A stretch of 15,756 nt of DNA from Nitrospirota bacterium (GTDB lineage: Bacteria > Nitrospirota > Nitrospiria > Nitrospirales > Nitrospiraceae): positions 1-15,756 of the forward strand of contig JACRQB010000247.1 in assembly GCA_016222925.1 (NCBI GenBank). Direction: 5' to 3'. Below are positions 13,012-15,756 of the stretch, in pieces. Position 1 is the stretch's first letter; the number at the start of each line of letters is the position of its first letter. The notes under the pieces were generated by a model. That model was not told the origin of the DNA, did no database searches, and worked only from the letters and a program-made list of their open reading frames with translations. Position numbers and translations under genes: made by a program.

Positions 13012-13782
13012 TCATTTCCCCTGTCCCGCCCTGGCAATTAATTCCTTCAGCCCCTTCAAATCCAACCACCCAGGCACCAGTTCGTTGCCCACGATAAAGC
13101 CGGGTGTCCCTGAGATGCCGAGCTCGCGGGCGAGGGCCCGATTCTTGTCGATGACGGCTTGCCACTTCGGATTGCCCATGTCGGTCTCCAAGCGCTTCGT
13201 GTCGAGGCCCACTTTCACGGCGATCTTCAAGATTGACTCTTTGGTCATGTCGGCGTGGGAGGCGAGCAGCGCCTCGTGGAACGCTTGGTGCTTGCCCTGT
13301 GCTTGAGACGCAAGCGCAGCCTTGGCCGCGAGCTCCGATGGTTCGCCCAGAATGGGCAAGTCCTTATAGACCACCCGCACCCGTGGATCGACCTTCTGGA
13401 GTTCCGTGACTGCTGACGCTGCCTTCTTACAGAACCCACAGCGGTAATCATAGAACTCCACCAGGGTGATCTCACCTTTTGGATTGCCGCTGACCGGTGA
13501 CGCGGGATCGCGCACCAGTTCCTGCTGCTTCGTCACAAGAGCCGTTTTTTGATGGTCCCGCAGTTCTGCTTCGCGCTTGGACAGCAATCCCTGCAACGAT
13601 TGCTCGATTACTTCAGGATGGGCGCGAATGTAGCGCTCAATTGATGCATCGGTGAGGTCTTGAGTGAGAGTCGAAGTTTGGGCTCCCTTAGTTGTGGTTG
13701 CACAACCAGACGCGAATATGGCGAGGATAGCCAGGACACTTAGCGAAAATGGAAAACGCTTCCACATGTAGACACTATTCAT
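13012..13782 (-). CDS. DsbA-like thioredoxin-fold lipoprotein
   Basis: A 256-residue protein with a lipoprotein-type signal (residues 7-26) ending in ASGC, with Cys27 as the likely lipidated residue. A helical N-terminal region (LTDASIERYIRAHPEVIEQSL, about 43-63, as in ScsC/BdbD-like proteins) precedes the DsbA-like domain with active site CGFC (115-118) in EFYDYRCGFCKKA. A helical insertion follows, then the cis-proline loop SGTPGFIVG (224-232). The neck-plus-thioredoxin architecture suggests a disulfide isomerase or oxidase anchored in the periplasm or outer membrane. AGGAG eight bases before ATG 13782 fixes the start; the frame is open to 13842, but the extra 20 residues overlap the toxin gene and do not look like a signal peptide. 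No dsbB- or dsbD-like partner is present. Confidence 0.88.
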   Translation of the reverse strand: MNSVYMWKRFPFSLSVLAILAIFASGCATTTKGAQTSTLTQDLTDASIERYIRAHPEVIEQSLQGLLSKREAELRDHQKTALVTKQQELVRDPASPVSGNPKGEITLVEFYDYRCGFCKKAASAVTELQKVDPRVRVVYKDLPILGEPSELAAKAALASQAQGKHQAFHEALLASHADMTKESILKIAVKVGLDTKRLETDMGNPKWQAVIDKNRALARELGISGTPGFIVGNELVPGWLDLKGLKELIARAGQGK

Positions 13783-13790
13783 CGATAAAT

Positions 13791-13795
13791 CTCCT
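13791..13795 (-). promoter_or_regulatory. Ribosome binding site deciding the DsbA-like start
   Basis: AGGAG on the minus strand, eight bases ahead of ATG 13782. It selects this ATG over the earlier in-frame ATG at 13842 and the later one at 13767. Confidence 0.65.
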
Positions 13796-13825
13796 GTGCA
13801 AGTACTGATCACTCTGGCTCTGCTC

Positions 13826-14083
13826 CTAGCGATACACTTCACGGCGATGGCCGACTTTTACAACGAGGACAAGCAAACGATCATCTTCAACGGCATAGAT
13901 GATGCGGTAGTCTCCAACACGAATACGGTAGAGCTGATCGGCGCCGCTGAGCTTTTCAGATCCATGAGGACGAGGCGTATTTGCCAGAGAATCGATCTTT
14001 GATTTGAGCCGCTGTTGAATCTGTGATGGCAGGTTCCGGAACTGGCGATCGGCTTGGCGGGAAAACTCGATCTGATATAACAC
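13826..14083 (-). CDS. RelE/ParE-type toxin
   Basis: An 85-residue protein of the RelE/ParE superfamily. It shows the usual pattern: YQIEFSRQADRQFRNLP (residues 3-19), QQRLKSKIDSLANTPRPHGSEKL (23-45), then LYRIRVGDYRIIYAVEDDRLLVLVVKVGHRREVYR (51-85). The RVGDYRIIY strand and the final GHRREVY with Arg81 and Tyr84 are what mRNA-cleaving RelE toxins carry, so ribosome-dependent mRNA cleavage is the likely activity. It starts with GTG at 14083, eight bases after the antitoxin stop, and has only a weak ribosome site, as expected for a toxin kept below its antitoxin by translational coupling. Length and order (antitoxin first) are standard. Confidence 0.9.
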   Translation of the reverse strand: MLYQIEFSRQADRQFRNLPSQIQQRLKSKIDSLANTPRPHGSEKLSGADQLYRIRVGDYRIIYAVEDDRLLVLVVKVGHRREVYR

Positions 14084-14091
14084 CGTTCAGC

Positions 14092-14346
14092 TCATAAGCC
14101 CAGGTCTCGCTTGATTTTCTTCCACGCGACCGTGCCTTCTCGTTTAACACTGGCCAATACCGCACGAGCCTCATCAAGGTCCAGCCGGTCTTCGATCTCT
14201 TCAAGGAGTTGCACGTCTTCAATCGGCACAACGGCTGCCATATCTTTACCTCGACTGGTGACCATCACCCGGCGTTTCGTACGAGCGGTGCGCGCAAGAA
14301 TTCGGCCTAATTGCTTTTTGGCTTCTGCGCTATTGACCCTGGTCAT
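14092..14346 (-). CDS. Phd/YefM-type antitoxin
   Basis: An 84-residue protein starting MTRVNSAEAKKQLGRILARTA, with RRVMVTSRGKDMAAVVPIEDVQLLEEIED (about 25-53). This is the classical Phd/YefM fold, in which the N-terminal part binds DNA and the acidic helix and C-terminal segment (DLDEARAVLASVKREGTVAWKKIKRDLGL) neutralise the toxin. ATG 14346 is chosen because AGGGAG lies six bases upstream; an in-frame ATG at 14364 has none. A -10-like TATACT (complement of 14372-14377) lies about 25 bases upstream. Such antitoxins usually repress their own operon, but no clear operator palindrome was found. Confidence 0.9.
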   Translation of the reverse strand: MTRVNSAEAKKQLGRILARTARTKRRVMVTSRGKDMAAVVPIEDVQLLEEIEDRLDLDEARAVLASVKREGTVAWKKIKRDLGL

Positions 14347-14352
14347 CACGCT

Positions 14353-14358
14353 CTCCCT
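14353..14358 (-). promoter_or_regulatory. Ribosome binding site deciding the antitoxin start
   Basis: AGGGAG on the minus strand, six bases before ATG 14346. It rules out the in-frame ATG at 14364 as the main start. Confidence 0.6.
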
Positions 14359-14437
14359 TTTCATATCGTGAGTATAGCTGAAGGAAACATGTGATGAAAG
14401 TAACCCTCACTCATTCTCGGTATGGACACCAATTCGA

Positions 14438-15193
14438 CTACCGAAACCCCTCCCCGCTTGTCCCGCCGCCGAAGCCGCCCCAGTTCCCGCCGAACCCGCC
14501 TTGGCCGGTTCCCCAATATTCCCCTTTTTGGATACGCCGATAGGGGTGCCGTAAATCCGGCCGACTCATCCACCAGAAAAACGAGACGATCGCCGCAGTG
14601 GTGCCAAGCGTAATCCAGACTCCGAGCCCCTTAATCCGAGGCCTGGATGGAGGAGTGAACCTCACCTCTTGCGCCGGGGTCGCCAGCGCAACCGCCGTGC
14701 GATACAGCCCTTCCCCAAAGTGTCCTCGTTCAATCGCAGGCTGCAGATACAGACGACTCACCTCGTTCCTCACAGCCGGGGTGATGACCGGAAACATCTG
14801 GCGTCCCAACGCCATCGCCGCCTGACGCTCTTGCACGGCCACCAACACCATCAGTCCATGTTCCTGCTGCGTCGAGCCGATTTGCCACTTTTCATATAGC
14901 GCGTCCGCATAATGCTTGGCCGATGGATAGGGTTTGATGCTGGGCACCGTCACAATCACCATTTCCACGCTGCTTTTCTTCTCAAGATCGATACAGACGG
15001 ACCGGATGCGGTCCTTCCACTCCGGCTCCATCACTTGTGCATGATCGCTGACATACCCGATGGGGCTGGGAAGAGGCACACGTTCTTTGGGCCGGTCATA
15101 CAACGAGGCCTGGACATCAACCGCTGACAGCATGACCATCAGGCTCAACCAGCCTATCCCCATCCAGGGCTCGTTCGGTCGATGTGCGATCAC
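14438..15193 (-). CDS. Exported TPM-domain protein (YgcG-like) with Gly-rich tail
   Basis: A 251-residue protein. From a GTG at 15193, a hydrophobic signal (residues 11-28, WLSLMVMLSAVDVQA) leads to a TPM domain: PIGYVSDHAQVMEPEW (44-59), LEKKSSVEMVIVTVPSIK (70-87), YADALYEKWQIGSTQQEHGLMVLVAVQERQAAMALG in two blocks (95-130), then the helix RNEVSRLYLQPAIERGHFGEGLYRTAVAL. A membrane helix (about 189-208) follows, then a basic loop and a Gly/Phe/Trp-rich C-terminus (227-251), typical of YgcG-type proteins. The TPM domain (named for TLP18.3, Psb32 and MOLO-1) is linked to photosystem repair in plants and to membrane roles in bacteria. The GTG start overlaps the TGA of the upstream gene (GTGA), so the two are coupled; an ATG at 15163 is the alternative start. 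Confidence 0.85.
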   Translation of the reverse strand: MIAHRPNEPWMGIGWLSLMVMLSAVDVQASLYDRPKERVPLPSPIGYVSDHAQVMEPEWKDRIRSVCIDLEKKSSVEMVIVTVPSIKPYPSAKHYADALYEKWQIGSTQQEHGLMVLVAVQERQAAMALGRQMFPVITPAVRNEVSRLYLQPAIERGHFGEGLYRTAVALATPAQEVRFTPPSRPRIKGLGVWITLGTTAAIVSFFWWMSRPDLRHPYRRIQKGEYWGTGQGGFGGNWGGFGGGTSGEGFR

Positions 15194-15756
15194 GTGATCC
15201 GTGCTTCCGCGGTCGTCACGAGCCGAGTCAGGCTCGCGAGATATCGATCCATAAGCCGCGGAATCTCTTTCTGGCCTGGAGAAATCTGCCCTCGCTTGAG
15301 TAGAAGCGCATCACGCAGGCCGGGAAGATCGACCGCCAGATAAGCTTCGAGGTCCTTCAGAAGCGCTTCGCCATGCGCAAGTACAGGGCGCTCCAGCAAT
15401 CGCTGGAGACCACGAAGTACCGGCAGGAGTCCGGTAAGAGACAGCGACAAGAGGATGGTCATTGCTTCTTCAGTGCTTCGTCCCTCCACCAGACGCTGGC
15501 GGAGACGGAGAAGATTTCCTCGTAGGCCCTGCAGCACTTCAGCGGCCAAGTACCGAGAATCGATTTTCAGGCCGACGAAGGGATCTTGCCCCCACAGCAG
15601 TCGATGGCATTCGTGGATGTCTTGGTATTCGAGAGGAAAGGCGAACGAAGCGGATTGAAGGTCGGCTACTGTGAGAAAGAGCGGGACTACGACATGCTCC
15701 TTGCTCCAGCGCTTGTGAAGACTGTCATACTTTTTCAGCACCGAGAGGTCGTACGA
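15190..15756 (-). CDS. C-terminal part of a larger conserved protein (5' end outside window)
   Basis: The frame is open to the window edge, giving at least 188 residues. It begins SYDLSVLKKYDSLHKRWSK, then VVVPLFLTVADLQSASFAFPLEYQDI, HRLLWGQDPFVGLKI and long helices (RYLAAEVLQGLRGNLLRLRQRLVEG, MTILLSLSLTGLLPVLRGLQRLL, LMDRYLASLTRLV). The pattern 'lkkyd.lhkrw.kehvv.plflt...l.sSl..fp.E..di...hrvL.G.dpf' recalls proteins annotated as hypothetical with a nucleotidyltransferase-like N-terminus; that domain would be outside the window, so this is only a memory of the C-terminal part. The product is soluble and helical. It overlaps the TPM gene by four bases and is the upstream member of that operon. 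Confidence 0.65.
   Translation of the reverse strand, partial: SYDLSVLKKYDSLHKRWSKEHVVVPLFLTVADLQSASFAFPLEYQDIHECHRLLWGQDPFVGLKIDSRYLAAEVLQGLRGNLLRLRQRLVEGRSTEEAMTILLSLSLTGLLPVLRGLQRLLERPVLAHGEALLKDLEAYLAVDLPGLRDALLLKRGQISPGQKEIPRLMDRYLASLTRLVTTAEARIT

Noticed and set aside
13783..13842. Longer N-terminus for the DsbA-like protein
   Set aside because: The extra 20 residues overlap the toxin gene and precede the signal peptide, and the ribosome site points to 13782.

Overview
The window looks like a chromosomal stretch from a Nitrospira-type bacterium (Nitrospirota). This is an inference from three things: a moderately high GC content; many small conserved proteins of unknown function next to household genes (hemW, a ClpS-like adaptor, an FmdB zinc ribbon, DUF3386 and DUF5069 proteins); and a long palindromic intergenic repeat (5809-5919) of a kind I remember from Nitrospira genomes. 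No rRNA, tRNA, CRISPR array, intact transposase or phage gene was seen.

Layout. 1-186 is the 3' end of a plus-strand gene, convergent with two small minus-strand genes (a DUF2007-like protein and an unknown). 1013-2646 is a two-gene plus-strand operon: a haem-oxygenase-fold diiron oxidase (CADD/iron-containing redox enzyme type), overlapping by 4 bases an exported SUMF1/FGE-domain protein. 2721-3954 is a minus-strand operon: FmdB-type zinc ribbon, an unknown 108-residue protein, and an exported protein whose gene carries a one-base frameshift. Divergently, 4027-5426 holds a small unknown gene overlapping hemW. 5564-6249 has a small charged protein, the palindromic repeat and a ClpS-like adaptor with an altered N-degron pocket. 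A Lys/Ser-rich protein runs into the ClpS-like gene from the other strand. 6803-7911 is a DUF3386-DUF5069 pair behind a good sigma70-like promoter.

From 7908 to the right edge everything is on the minus strand: a membrane-anchored SGNH hydrolase; an NAD(P)-binding oxidoreductase; a coiled-coil protein gene broken by two one-base insertions; a flavodiiron-like metallo-beta-lactamase-fold protein; a long HEPN-domain gene split by an in-frame TAG; a DsbA-like lipoprotein with a CGFC site; a Phd/RelE toxin-antitoxin pair; an exported TPM-domain protein; and the C-terminal part of a larger unknown protein running off the window.

Functional themes are redox and iron chemistry (diiron oxidase, flavodiiron-like protein, HemW, DsbA-like protein), envelope proteins (SUMF1, SGNH, TPM and DsbA-like proteins), protein quality control (ClpS-like), and an accessory island (HEPN gene, toxin-antitoxin pair). 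At least three genes carry what look like recent point lesions: a -1 shift, two +1 shifts in one gene, and a nonsense codon. Whether these are real decay or sequencing errors is the main open question for this window.
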